The position numbers and the translations under genes were made by a program. This document shows, in pieces, positions 17,923 to 26,665 of a stretch of DNA of 64,000 nucleotides. The DNA lies in contig NCCR01000003.1 of NCBI GenBank assembly GCA_002279765.1, forward strand, positions 51,264 through 115,263. The letters run 5' to 3'. Source of the stretch: Verrucomicrobia bacterium 12-59-8. Its GTDB lineage: Bacteria > Verrucomicrobiota > Verrucomicrobiae > Verrucomicrobiales > Verrucomicrobiaceae. The notes under the pieces are model-generated. The model worked only from the letters and a program-made list of their open reading frames with translations, did no database searches and had not been told where the DNA came from. The stretch's first letter is position 1, and every line of letters begins with the position of its first letter.

Positions 17923-18765
17923 ATGAAATTCACTGCCCTTCTCCTCGCTCTCGCATTCTCGGCTCAAATTTTCGCCGCTGATGCACCCAATGCCGCTGGT
18001 CTTCAGCTCTACAGTCTGCGCAGCCAGTTTACCCTGCGTGGCGTACCATGGACGCTCGACCGCGTGAAGGAGTTTGGCATCAAGGAGGTCGAACTAGCTG
18101 GCACCTACAACCTCAATGCCGAACAGTTCAAAGCCGAGCTCGAACAACGCGGCCTGAAGGCCGTCAGCAGCCACTTCCCCTACGCGCGCTACAAGAACGA
18201 TCTCGACAACGTCGTGAAGGAAGCCAAGACCCTCGGCATCAAGTATGCCGGATGCGCGTGGATCGACCACAAGGACAGCTTTGACGAAGCCGAGTGCCGC
18301 GATGCCATTGCTGTCTTCAACAAAGCCGGTGAGGCTTTGGCAAAGGAAGGCATCACGATGTTTTATCACGCGCATGGCTTCGAGTTCGAACCCTATGGCG
18401 ATGGCACACTGCTCGACCTCTTTCTGAAGGAGACCAAAACCGAATTCGTCTCCATGCAGATGGATATCCTGTGGATCGTCTTTCCCGGCCAGGATCCGGT
18501 GAAGCTGCTGGAGAAATACAGCGGTCGCTGGAAGCTCATGCATCTCAAGGACTTGAAGAAAGGCGTCGCCACTGGGTTCCTTACCGGCAAGACCGACGTG
18601 GCCAACGATGTCACCCTCGGAACCGGCCAGATGGACTGGATCGCGATCTTCGCCGCCGCCCGCAAGAACGGCGTGGAGCACTACTTCATTGAGGATGAAT
18701 CCCCCACTTCGCTGGAGCAGATTCCCAACAGCCTGACCTTCCTGCGCGCCAACGGCTTCGAGTGA
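17923..18765 (+). CDS. Secreted sugar phosphate isomerase/epimerase-like TIM-barrel protein
   Basis: A 280-residue protein with a signal peptide (MKFTALLLALAFSAQIFAAD) followed by an AP-endonuclease-2/xylose-isomerase-like TIM barrel: GLQLYSLRSQF, GIKEVELAGTY, FYHAHGFEF, MQMDILWIV, HLKDLKKG and HYFIEDESP. The Glu/His/Asp residues on these strands match the metal site of the family. Such exported barrels are frequent in Verrucomicrobiota and Planctomycetota and are thought to act on sugars, but their reaction is mostly unknown. The ATG at 17923 begins the signal peptide; an upstream in-frame GTG at 17866 overlaps the rsmB stop. Confidence 0.82.
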   Translation: MKFTALLLALAFSAQIFAADAPNAAGLQLYSLRSQFTLRGVPWTLDRVKEFGIKEVELAGTYNLNAEQFKAELEQRGLKAVSSHFPYARYKNDLDNVVKEAKTLGIKYAGCAWIDHKDSFDEAECRDAIAVFNKAGEALAKEGITMFYHAHGFEFEPYGDGTLLDLFLKETKTEFVSMQMDILWIVFPGQDPVKLLEKYSGRWKLMHLKDLKKGVATGFLTGKTDVANDVTLGTGQMDWIAIFAAARKNGVEHYFIEDESPTSLEQIPNSLTFLRANGFE

Positions 18766-18769
18766 TCGC

Positions 18770-20908
18770 ATGTCACGCCGCCTCCATGCCATCGTTCTGC
18801 ATGGCGTTTTCATCCTCTCCGGTGTCTCGGCGCTGATCTACCAGCTCGTGTGGCAGCGTGCGCTGCTGACGATCTATGGCAGCAACGTTGAATCCGTGGC
18901 GATGGTGGTAGCGGCCTTCCTTGCAGGGCTCGGCATCGGCAGCATCGTGGGTGGCTGGATTTCTAAATCCGCACGCGCACCGCTCGTGCTGCTGTTCGGT
19001 CTCGCGGAACTTGGAGTCGGTGCTTACGGCCTCATTTCGCTGAAGCTGTTCGATGCCGTCGGTGCGCTGACTTCCGTGCAATCCCACGGGCTTACCACTG
19101 GGGCCTTAGTTTTCCTGCTCGTGTTTCTGCCCACCGTGCTCATGGGGGCCACGCTGCCGCTGCTGGTGGCGCATCAGGTGCGTGATACCGCGCATGTCGG
19201 CCAAAGCGTGAGCCGCCTCTACTTCGTGAATACACTGGGTGCAGCGCTGGGAGCTTTCATCGCCGCACACTGGCTGCTCGGCAGCTTTGGCATGAGCGGC
19301 ACCACCCGCATCGCCGCCTGTTTGAATGCCGCCGCAGCTCTCATCGTGCTGCTCGCCTTGAGAAAGCCAGCCGCGCGGTCCGCAGACCATGCCGATACTT
19401 CCACAGCCAATGCAGCATGCGAGATTCCTTTCCGCACCGCTCTGCTATGGTCTGCACTTTCCGGCTTTCTGGCGCTGTCGTGGGAGATCATCTGGTCACG
19501 TGTGTTTAACTTTGCCAGCGCCTCCAAAGCCCCTGTCTTCGGCTACATGCTCGGCAGCTACCTGCTGGGACTTGCACTCGGTTCGCTGTTCAGTCCACTC
19601 TTGCTGAAGCATGGCGGCGATCTACGCAGCAAACTCGCACGCTGGGTGATGTTTTCGAGCGTGGCGGCATATCTCGTTGCGCCTCTCACTGCCGCTGCCG
19701 CCACGCAGATGTTTTGGGAATGCGGTTACTACTTTGTCATCATCGCCGGGGCACTTCTCGGCCTTACCTTTCCACTGCTCTGCCATGCAGCCATACCTCC
19801 TGGTAATGACACAGGCAGTCAGCTCTCACGACTCTACCTCGCCAACATCATCGGTTCCGGCGCAGGCAGCCTGCTCACCGGTTTCGTGTTCATGGAGTGG
19901 CTGAGCCTGCGTTATCTCTGCCTGCTGCTGCTCGCTCTTTCATGGCTGTGGATCAGCAGCATTGCCAGATCGCGCCCCACTCGATTCATGCAAATGTTTC
20001 CCTTTATCGCGGTCATGCTTTCCGTGAGTTCGTTTCACCGGCTCTATGAACGACTGCAGTACAAGCACGATTTCCAGGACGGCATGCGCTTCGCGCAGAT
20101 CATCGAATCACGGCACGGCGTGATCACAGTGGACACCAGCGGCGCGGTTTATGGCAACGGTGCTTATGACGGCATGATCGGCACTAAGCTGGAGCCGAAA
20201 TCCTGGCTCGTGCGGCCCTACTTCCTTTCTGCCGTACGGGATCGCATTGAAAACGTCCTCGTCATCGGCGTCGCCAGCGGATCATGGACGCAGATTCTCG
20301 TCAATCATCCGCAGGTGAAACACGTCACCGCCATCGAACTCAGCCACGGCTACCTCGATCTCATCCGCGCACGACCCGAAGTCGCCAGTCTGCTCACGAA
20401 TCCCAAGCTCGATCTCGTCATCGACGATGGTCGCCGCTGGCTGCGACAGCATCCGGAGGCACGCTTCGACGCCATCGTCATGAACACCACGCATCACTGG
20501 CGTGAGTTTGCCTCAGCCTTGCTCTCACGCGAGTTTTTGACCGAGGTCAAAGCCCACCTCACGCCCGACGGCGTCGCCTTCTGGAACTGCACCGAGTCCC
20601 CGCGTGCTGCGCGCACCGGCATGGAGGTTTTCCCGCACACGCTGATGGTCATGAACCACTGCCTCGCCAGCAACACGCCGATGGAGCCGGACCGCGAGCG
20701 CTGGCAAAACGTTCTCGCGGCTTACCACATTGACGGCCAGCCCGTCATCGCTGTGGATCAAATCGAAGGCGTGCTCGACTTCATCAAGGGCGAAGCCCTC
20801 CCTGTTCCCGGCGACATGTGGTTTTGGTGCCGCCGGCCGGTCATGGAGTCCGCCTGGGGTGGTGCCAGAATCATCACGGACGATAATTTAGGTCACGAGT
20901 ATCCTTGA
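18770..20908 (+). CDS. Membrane-bound spermidine-synthase-like protein (MFS-like domain plus methyltransferase fold)
   Basis: A 712-residue protein. The first 430 residues hold many membrane helices with Gly-rich turns (FLAGLGIGSIVGGW, YFVNTLGAALGAF) like the fused major-facilitator/spermidine-synthase family. From about residue 470 it becomes soluble and has a Rossmann-type aminopropyltransferase/methyltransferase core: VLVIGVASGSW, a VTAIEL acidic strand and LVIDDGRRWL. Whether these proteins make polyamines is not established. It starts four bases after the isomerase stop, so the two are probably co-transcribed. No speD or other polyamine gene is in the window. Confidence 0.82.
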   Translation: MSRRLHAIVLHGVFILSGVSALIYQLVWQRALLTIYGSNVESVAMVVAAFLAGLGIGSIVGGWISKSARAPLVLLFGLAELGVGAYGLISLKLFDAVGALTSVQSHGLTTGALVFLLVFLPTVLMGATLPLLVAHQVRDTAHVGQSVSRLYFVNTLGAALGAFIAAHWLLGSFGMSGTTRIAACLNAAAALIVLLALRKPAARSADHADTSTANAACEIPFRTALLWSALSGFLALSWEIIWSRVFNFASASKAPVFGYMLGSYLLGLALGSLFSPLLLKHGGDLRSKLARWVMFSSVAAYLVAPLTAAAATQMFWECGYYFVIIAGALLGLTFPLLCHAAIPPGNDTGSQLSRLYLANIIGSGAGSLLTGFVFMEWLSLRYLCLLLLALSWLWISSIARSRPTRFMQMFPFIAVMLSVSSFHRLYERLQYKHDFQDGMRFAQIIESRHGVITVDTSGAVYGNGAYDGMIGTKLEPKSWLVRPYFLSAVRDRIENVLVIGVASGSWTQILVNHPQVKHVTAIELSHGYLDLIRARPEVASLLTNPKLDLVIDDGRRWLRQHPEARFDAIVMNTTHHWREFASALLSREFLTEVKAHLTPDGVAFWNCTESPRAARTGMEVFPHTLMVMNHCLASNTPMEPDRERWQNVLAAYHIDGQPVIAVDQIEGVLDFIKGEALPVPGDMWFWCRRPVMESAWGGARIITDDNLGHEYP

Positions 20909-21183
20909 GCTGTGATTTGCCGCCCCTTACTTACATAACCAGCAGGCATCTCAAACGGCACCGGACCGGTCCTTCAGCCCACGGAGCTTTGTGCAGGGGC
21001 AGGGGGGAATGGTCGATAAAAGCGCAGCGCTGAAGTGACGCTGCAATGCCCTGGCAGCCACGTGAGGCTGTAATTCGCGACAGGTGACATCGCTGAGACG
21101 GATGAAAATGGGATTGAGTTGAGAAAACTTTGCCTGGAACGACTCTCCGCCTACAAAGTGCCGTTTCCGCTGCCACTGACTTC
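20909..21183. other. Non-coding gap with no recognised element
   Basis: Between the spermidine-synthase-like gene and the short ORF at 21,184 I see no convincing gene, tRNA, hairpin with T-run or repeat. Short open frames here lack family likeness and sensible starts. It may hold the promoter of the downstream protease gene. Confidence 0.5.
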
Positions 21184-21306
21184 ATGAGCCAACCTCCACG
21201 CAAAGCCATTTTCGGAACAGGTCCTGCTGCCGACGCACTCGCTGCGATGCTAGCTCGTCAGGGTATCCAGACATTGGTTGACGCAGCCCTAACCTGCCCT
21301 GCCTGA
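21184..21306 (+). CDS. Possible 40-residue ORF coupled to the CPBP protease gene
   Basis: An ATG at 21184 opens 40 residues (MSQPPRKAIFGTGPAADALA...) whose TGA overlaps the ATG of the next gene by one base (TGATG at 21304-21308), a common translational-coupling arrangement. The GTGPAADALAAMLARQG piece resembles the first glycine loop of a Rossmann fold, so it may be a relic of a longer gene or a leader peptide. No other support. Confidence 0.3.
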   Translation: MSQPPRKAIFGTGPAADALAAMLARQGIQTLVDAALTCPA

Positions 21307-22052
21307 TGTTCGCACGCCTGCGCGCCTCCTCCACAGCAGCCTATGTGCTGCCGCTGCTGCTGTTTACCCTGCTGAACGGCGTCCCCGGTCTGTTCCGCAT
21401 TGAAAACTCTGAACTGCCCTGGCAAGTGCGTGCGCCGGAGCACTGGGCTTATCCGCTGCAAACGGTGATCTGCGCCGTGGTGCTGCTGCTGTTTCGGAAG
21501 CACTACACGTTCAGGCCATGGCGGGGGCTGGGGCTTGCGTTCACCCTTGGAGTCGCCGGCATTGCGGTCTGGGTGGCACCGTCGCTGCTGCGTGAGTACC
21601 TGATTCAGCAGGGCCATGAACCCGCATCCTGGTGGGAGTGGCTCGGGCTGGCTGAACGCAAGGAAGGGTTTGATCCAATGATCGCGCAGGATTCACCGCT
21701 GTGGTTCAGCCTGGTGGTGGGCATGCGCTTTGCCCGCATGGTGCTGGTCGTGCCGTTGGTGGAGGAATTGTTCTGGCGGGGATTTTTGATGCGCTATCTG
21801 CTGACGGAGGATGGGCGATTTGAGCGCGTCGCTTTTGGCACGCATCGCTGGAAAGTGTTTTGGATCGTGACGCTGGCGGTGATGCTAATTCACAACACGG
21901 AAGACTATCTCGGTGCTTTCGTGTGGGGGGCGCTGATGTACTTCGTGACGGTGCGCACGAAGAGTCTCGGGGCCTGCGTGTTTATGCACGCGGTGGGGAA
22001 TCTGGCGCTTGGTCTGTATGTGATGAAGACGCAGCAGTGGGGCTTTTGGTGA
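21306..22052 (+). CDS. CPBP-family intramembrane protease, CAAX-protease-related, of the type linked to exosortase systems
   Basis: A 248-residue polytopic protein. It has the CPBP glutamate motif VEELFWRGF with E153, E154 and R158, a histidine H196 in MLIHNTEDYL, and H228/N232 in MHAVGNLALG. The C-terminal pattern LGLYVMKTQQWGFW is what I recall for the CAAX-prenyl-protease-related subgroup found with PEP-CTERM/exosortase systems. A small PEP-CTERM protein is encoded 2.6 kb away (24,695-24,934), which agrees. No exosortase (EpsH/XrtA) is in the window. Its stop directly abuts the convergent lpxD stop. Confidence 0.82.
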   Translation: MFARLRASSTAAYVLPLLLFTLLNGVPGLFRIENSELPWQVRAPEHWAYPLQTVICAVVLLLFRKHYTFRPWRGLGLAFTLGVAGIAVWVAPSLLREYLIQQGHEPASWWEWLGLAERKEGFDPMIAQDSPLWFSLVVGMRFARMVLVVPLVEELFWRGFLMRYLLTEDGRFERVAFGTHRWKVFWIVTLAVMLIHNTEDYLGAFVWGALMYFVTVRTKSLGACVFMHAVGNLALGLYVMKTQQWGFW

Positions 22053-23090
22053 TCAGACCGCCCCTTTGACTGCCATCTGCATCTCTAGTTCCTTCACTCG
22101 TGCGACCAGCTGCGGCAGGCGGTTGATGCCGGCCAGACGGCGCTTTTCTTCGCCCGCAGGTATTGCCGGAAAGCCCAGATAGGTCTGCCCGGCTGGCAGG
22201 TCACGCGTGACGCCACAGCGTGCGGCCAGCGTGCTCTGAGAGCCCACATGCACATGCCCCGCGATGCCCACCTGGGCGGCAATGACCACGTAGTCTCCAA
22301 TGATCGCACTGCCAGCAATGGCGGTGCAGGCGACAATGATGCAGTGTTTGCCGATGACCACGTTGTGACCGATCTGCACGAGGTTGTCGATCTTGGTTCC
22401 CTCACCGATCCAAGTGCGGCCAAAACGCGCGCGATCAATCGTGCTGCCAGCGCCGATCTCCACGTCATTGTCGATCTGAACGATGCCGGCCTGACGCACT
22501 TTGCGATGGCGGCCCTGGCCAAATTCATAGCCGAAGCCATCGGCACCGATGACGGCACCGGAATGGAGAAACACCCCATCTCCCAAAATGCATTCGGCAT
22601 GCACGGTGGAGTTCGCATGGAGCTTGGAACCTTTGCCGATGACCGCGTTGCGTCCGACAAAACAACCGGGGCCAATCTCGACTTCATCCCCCAGTTCCAC
22701 CCCGGCTTCGACCACTGCATTGGGTCCGATGGCCACACGCTCGGGATCAAATTTGACACCGGCGGCCACTACTGCCGATGGATGCACTCCGGGTGCGAAA
22801 GGTTCGGGCTGAAAGCCATACGTCTCCACAATCTGCTCAAAGGAACGTGACGGGTCCGCCACTGCGATGCAGGAGGCTTGCGGTGGAAACTCCGTCCAAC
22901 CCAGGGGCACGAGGACAGCGCTGGCACGGGTATGCACCAGTCTTTCGTTGTAGCGTGGGTCGTGGAAAAAGCTCAGATCACCGGCAATGGCTTCTTTCAA
23001 GGATGCAAAACCTGTAATCAGCCCGGCGGGATCACCGCACAAAATAGTCCCCCCGACGAGGGTTGCGAGATTGGAGAGCGCGATTTTCAT
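22053..23090 (-). CDS. lpxD: UDP-3-O-acylglucosamine N-acyltransferase
   Basis: A 345-residue left-handed parallel beta-helix enzyme that adds the N-linked acyl chain in lipid A synthesis, third step of the pathway. The N-terminal uridine-binding domain (residues 1-100) is followed by many hexapeptide turns (IGPNAV, IGAGST, IGEGTK). The catalytic histidine H242 lies in NLVQIGHNVVIG. The C-terminal helix that closes the active site is present. The ATG at 23090 fits the family start. It shows that the organism has an LPS outer membrane. Divergent or coupled partners such as fabZ and lpxA are not nearby. Confidence 0.94.
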   Translation of the reverse strand: MKIALSNLATLVGGTILCGDPAGLITGFASLKEAIAGDLSFFHDPRYNERLVHTRASAVLVPLGWTEFPPQASCIAVADPSRSFEQIVETYGFQPEPFAPGVHPSAVVAAGVKFDPERVAIGPNAVVEAGVELGDEVEIGPGCFVGRNAVIGKGSKLHANSTVHAECILGDGVFLHSGAVIGADGFGYEFGQGRHRKVRQAGIVQIDNDVEIGAGSTIDRARFGRTWIGEGTKIDNLVQIGHNVVIGKHCIIVACTAIAGSAIIGDYVVIAAQVGIAGHVHVGSQSTLAARCGVTRDLPAGQTYLGFPAIPAGEEKRRLAGINRLPQLVARVKELEMQMAVKGAV

Positions 23091-23165
23091 GAACCCTATA
23101 ATCTCATTTATGAAGCTGCATTCCACGCCAATTTTTAGCGGCGCAATTTTTGCCCCAGCTGTCCG

Positions 23166-24488
23166 CTAGCCCTGCAGTGTTTCCACGCGCATCCAGCTCG
23201 GTTCACCACGTACACACTGGAGCTGACAGATGGCCTTCAATGCGGCTTTCATGTCGCCAAGGCGTGCATCGTGGATCATCAGAACAAGGGATGTTTCACC
23301 GCTGGTGTCTTCCAGATCTTCCGGCTGGATCATCGAGGAAATGCCAATGCCGCGCTCGCCAAGCGCAGTGGCGACCTGGGCCAGCACCCCTGGGACGTCG
23401 TCAACATTCAGCCGCAAATAGTAATGCGAGACCGTGTCATCCACCGGCTTCGATTTGCCGTACAAACCGTGCGGCACAAAACCGCTGTGGCGGGCTCCAT
23501 GCATCAACACGGCGGCGGCTTCGCACAGATCGCTGATCACGCTGCTGCTGGTCGGGTCCTGACCAGCACCACGACCATAGAACAAGGTCTCGCCCACCAC
23601 ATCACCGTTCACGAGCACCGCATTGAATGCACCGCTGACATTCGCCAGCACATGCGACAGCGGCACCAAAGAGGGTTGCGTGCGCACCTCGACGAGCCCG
23701 TTTTCATCCGCACGGATGACCGAAAGCAGCTTGATCGTGTAGCCCAGCCGCTCGGCAAAGCGGAAATCGGTGATGTTCACGCGGTCCACGCCTTCCACAT
23801 GAACCTTGTCCTGTGGAATCCAGAAGCCGTAGCTCAGGGAGGCCAGAATGATCGCTTTGTGCGCCGCATCCCAGCCGCTGACATCCAGCGTGGGATCAGC
23901 CTCGGCATAGCCCTTGTCCTGCGCCTCCTGCAGGGCATCCGCATAGCTCAGCCCGGCCTGGGACATGCGGGTTAGGATGTAGTTACAGGTGCCGTTGATG
24001 ATGCCGTGAATCGAGCGGATGTGATTGCCAACCAGCCCCTCCTGCAGCACCTGGATGATCGGAATCCCGCCTGCGACAGCGGCCTCAAAGTAAATGGGCA
24101 CACTGCATTCCTCGGCTAGGGCGAACAATTCCTTTCCGCGCTCAGCCAGCAGGGCCTTGTTGCCGGTCACGACAATCTTTTTAGCCCGCAAGGCAGCAGC
24201 CACCAAATCGTAGGCCGTGGTGGTGCCACCGATCAGTTCGACGATCACCGGAATGGCAGGATCGTTGACCAGCTCCTTCCAGTCGGTGGTGAGCATTGCG
24301 GCAGGCACCTCCACATCCCGTGGACGGGAAAGATCACGGACAGCTACCTTGGAGACATGCAGTTCGGCACCGATGCGCTGACTGATCAGGGAGCGATTCT
24401 TTTGCAGATTCTTGAACACTCCAGCCCCCACATTGCCTAAACCGGCCAAGCCTATGTTGATGACACGAGAAGAACTGACGTTGGACAT
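23166..24488 (-). CDS. hom: Homoserine dehydrogenase
   Basis: A 440-residue enzyme reducing aspartate semialdehyde to homoserine for threonine and methionine synthesis. The Rossmann motif is GLAGLGNVGAGVF near the N-terminus. The catalytic region has TGNKALLAERG, NGTCNYILTRM and AEADPTLDVSGWDAAHK with the conserved Asp and Lys. A C-terminal ACT domain (VPGVLAQVATALGERGIGISSM) should give feedback control by threonine. It lies 75 bases upstream of lpxD on the same strand. The window also has ilvA, which uses threonine, and an aspartate aminotransferase, which makes aspartate. Confidence 0.95.
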   Translation of the reverse strand: MSNVSSSRVINIGLAGLGNVGAGVFKNLQKNRSLISQRIGAELHVSKVAVRDLSRPRDVEVPAAMLTTDWKELVNDPAIPVIVELIGGTTTAYDLVAAALRAKKIVVTGNKALLAERGKELFALAEECSVPIYFEAAVAGGIPIIQVLQEGLVGNHIRSIHGIINGTCNYILTRMSQAGLSYADALQEAQDKGYAEADPTLDVSGWDAAHKAIILASLSYGFWIPQDKVHVEGVDRVNITDFRFAERLGYTIKLLSVIRADENGLVEVRTQPSLVPLSHVLANVSGAFNAVLVNGDVVGETLFYGRGAGQDPTSSSVISDLCEAAAVLMHGARHSGFVPHGLYGKSKPVDDTVSHYYLRLNVDDVPGVLAQVATALGERGIGISSMIQPEDLEDTSGETSLVLMIHDARLGDMKAALKAICQLQCVRGEPSWMRVETLQG

Positions 24489-24694
24489 GATGGATAAGAT
24501 GCCGGAATTGGGGGGCCGTAGTCATGGCGGAGACGAGTTGAACTCGCAAGTGAGAAGGCTGTCATTGAGATATTCGACCATCTTACCTATCCCGCACCAG
24601 ACAAAGCACTTAAAAATAGAAATTTTGAGTCAACAATGGTGCAAAAAAATCTTGTTCCTATCGGGGGCAACCTGATAAAGCTTTGGATAATTCC

Positions 24695-24934
24695 ATGTCC
24701 TTACGTTCTCTTAGCTACTGGTTTGTGTGCAGCGTCGCTGCCGTCATTGCTGTTGGGGCCACGGAACCTGGCAAGGTTGCTACGCTGGATCTTAATCTGA
24801 GGGGGGAAGCCATCAGCAGTATGCTCCCGGTGCCAGAACCGAGTCGCGCTTTCCTGCTGTTTGCGGGGATCATGGCCATGGCTTTCACCTACCGCAGCGC
24901 GTGGCTGAGCTGGAAGCGCAGCGCTCAGTCCTAA
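24695..24934 (+). CDS. Very short PEP-CTERM protein
   Basis: A 79-residue protein made almost only of sorting signals: an N-terminal signal peptide (LSYWFVCSVAAVIAVGA), about 20 residues of mature sequence, then V-P-E-P at residues 46-49, a hydrophobic stretch (about 51-67) and a basic tail SWKRS. This is the PEP-CTERM architecture recognised by exosortase. Such small members could be structural or adhesion peptides or carriers for surface glycans. The ATG at 24695 fits the signal peptide; a TTG lies four codons earlier. The CPBP protease at 21,306 may belong to the same system. Confidence 0.72.
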   Translation: MSLRSLSYWFVCSVAAVIAVGATEPGKVATLDLNLRGEAISSMLPVPEPSRAFLLFAGIMAMAFTYRSAWLSWKRSAQS

Positions 24935-25003
24935 AGCCAGACCACCTATTTTGGTGAGCTGTTTTGATTCGACGCACCTGCTGCTGCGACTAGCATCTGT
25001 GGT

Positions 25004-26665
25004 ATGAAAGTCCTGGCCGCCCTCGCTCTGCTCGCCCACCCGGCGCTGTTCGCCACAGATGCCGCCTTCCCAAAACATGCCATCGCGACCGTACATCCGC
25101 TGGCCACGGAGGCTGGCCAGCAGGCATTTGAAAAGGGTGGCAACGCTATCGACGCCGCTATTGCGGCAGGATTGACGCTTGGTGTGGTCGATGGACACAA
25201 CTCAGGCATCGGAGGTGGCTGCTTCTTCGTCATTCATGCCGCTGATGGCACGGTCACCTGCATCGACGGTCGTGAAATGGCTCCCGCCAAGGCTCAGCGC
25301 GACATGTATGTGATCGATGGCAAACTTGATGATGAGGCGAGCAAGACCGGCGCGCTCGCTTCCGGGGTTCCGGGCTATCTGAAAGCCTGCGCCGCAGCAC
25401 AAACGAGGCATGGCAAACTTAGGCTGGCCGACGTGCTCCTCCCGGCCGCTGAGATCGCTGAAAATGGATTCGCGATTGATGCCGTCTATGCGCGCAAACT
25501 CGCGGCCACGGCGACCAAACTCGCGAAGTTCCCGTCCTCAGCCGCCATCTTCCTCAAGGACGGCAAGCCGCTCAAAAATGACCAGGTGCTCGTCCAAACC
25601 GATCTCGCAAAGACTTACCGGTCTGTAGCGGAAAGGGGGATCGAATGGTTCTATGGCGGTGAATTCGCGAAAAGGACCGCCGAATGGATGGCGGCCAACG
25701 GCGGCATCCTGACGGTGCAGGACTTCTCCGACTATCAGGCGCCTGAGCGAGCAGCGATCCGCTCGAAATATCGCGGCTACGATCTCATCACCATGCCGCC
25801 GCCGAGTTCGGGCGGAGTGCATGTCGCGCAGATCCTCAACATCCTTGAGCACTTCCCGATCCGCCACTTTCGCGCCAGCAGCCGCATTCATGTGATCACC
25901 GAAGCGATGAAGCTGGCGTTTGCTGATCGCGCCTACTGGCTCGGCGATCCCGATTTCGCTCCGGTGCCCAGAGGTCTTGTCGATCCTGCCTACGCGGCCG
26001 AACTGGCACAGAAGATCGACCTTGATCACGTCACCGCCGTTCCTTCACACAACATGCCACCGCATTGGGAGGGTGATATTTTCGGCAAGCACACCACCTT
26101 CCTCTGCACCGCCGACGCCGAAGGCAACTGGGTGGCGCTCAATCAAACCATCAACACCGGCTTCGGCAGCAAGGTCGTCATTCCCGGCACAGGCGTGCTG
26201 CTCAACAATGAGATGGACGACTTCGCTGTGCAGCCTGGTATTCCAAACGCCTTTAAACTCGTCGGAGCGGAGGCCAATGCCGTCGCGCCGCGCAAACGCC
26301 CGCTTTCGAGCATGAGCCCCACCATCGTGCTCAAGGACGGCAAACCCGTCATCGTGACTGGAGCGGCCGGCGGCCCCACGATCATCACCCAGGCGCTGCT
26401 GCTGCTGACGCACATCATCGACGACGGCATGCTCCCGGCTGAAGCGCTGGCGGAACCACGTTTCCACCACCAGTGGAACCCCGACGAGCTCAAGATCGAA
26501 AAGGCCTTTGGCCAAGGCACGCTCACCCGTGTCAAAGCGCTCGGCCACAAGCTTGCGAAGTCGGAAGGTTTTGGTGCCTGCCAGGCGATCTATTTTGACC
26601 GCGAGAAGCAGCTCTTTTTTCCTGCCAATGATCCGCGTGTGCCAGGCAAGGCGGATGGAAGGTGA
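25004..26665 (+). CDS. ggt: Gamma-glutamyltransferase (secreted)
   Basis: A 553-residue Ntn-hydrolase precursor with a short signal peptide (MKVLAALALLAHPALFATD). Family motifs: GGNAIDAAIAAG, GGGCFFVIH, and the autoprocessing site KHTTFLCTAD at about residue 362, where the second chain begins with Thr. PLSSMSPTIVLKDG and the GAAGGPTIITQ oxyanion loop follow. It should cleave the gamma-glutamyl bond of glutathione and related peptides in the periplasm, which recovers cysteinylglycine. It ends exactly one base before the convergent response-regulator stop. Confidence 0.93.
   Translation: MKVLAALALLAHPALFATDAAFPKHAIATVHPLATEAGQQAFEKGGNAIDAAIAAGLTLGVVDGHNSGIGGGCFFVIHAADGTVTCIDGREMAPAKAQRDMYVIDGKLDDEASKTGALASGVPGYLKACAAAQTRHGKLRLADVLLPAAEIAENGFAIDAVYARKLAATATKLAKFPSSAAIFLKDGKPLKNDQVLVQTDLAKTYRSVAERGIEWFYGGEFAKRTAEWMAANGGILTVQDFSDYQAPERAAIRSKYRGYDLITMPPPSSGGVHVAQILNILEHFPIRHFRASSRIHVITEAMKLAFADRAYWLGDPDFAPVPRGLVDPAYAAELAQKIDLDHVTAVPSHNMPPHWEGDIFGKHTTFLCTADAEGNWVALNQTINTGFGSKVVIPGTGVLLNNEMDDFAVQPGIPNAFKLVGAEANAVAPRKRPLSSMSPTIVLKDGKPVIVTGAAGGPTIITQALLLLTHIIDDGMLPAEALAEPRFHHQWNPDELKIEKAFGQGTLTRVKALGHKLAKSEGFGACQAIYFDREKQLFFPANDPRVPGKADGR

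Noticed and set aside
24630..24685. Sigma-54 type -24/-12 promoter before the PEP-CTERM gene
   Set aside because: A tggtgc word exists, but no GC follows at the required spacing; PEP-CTERM regulation by a PrsR-like protein was considered and dropped.
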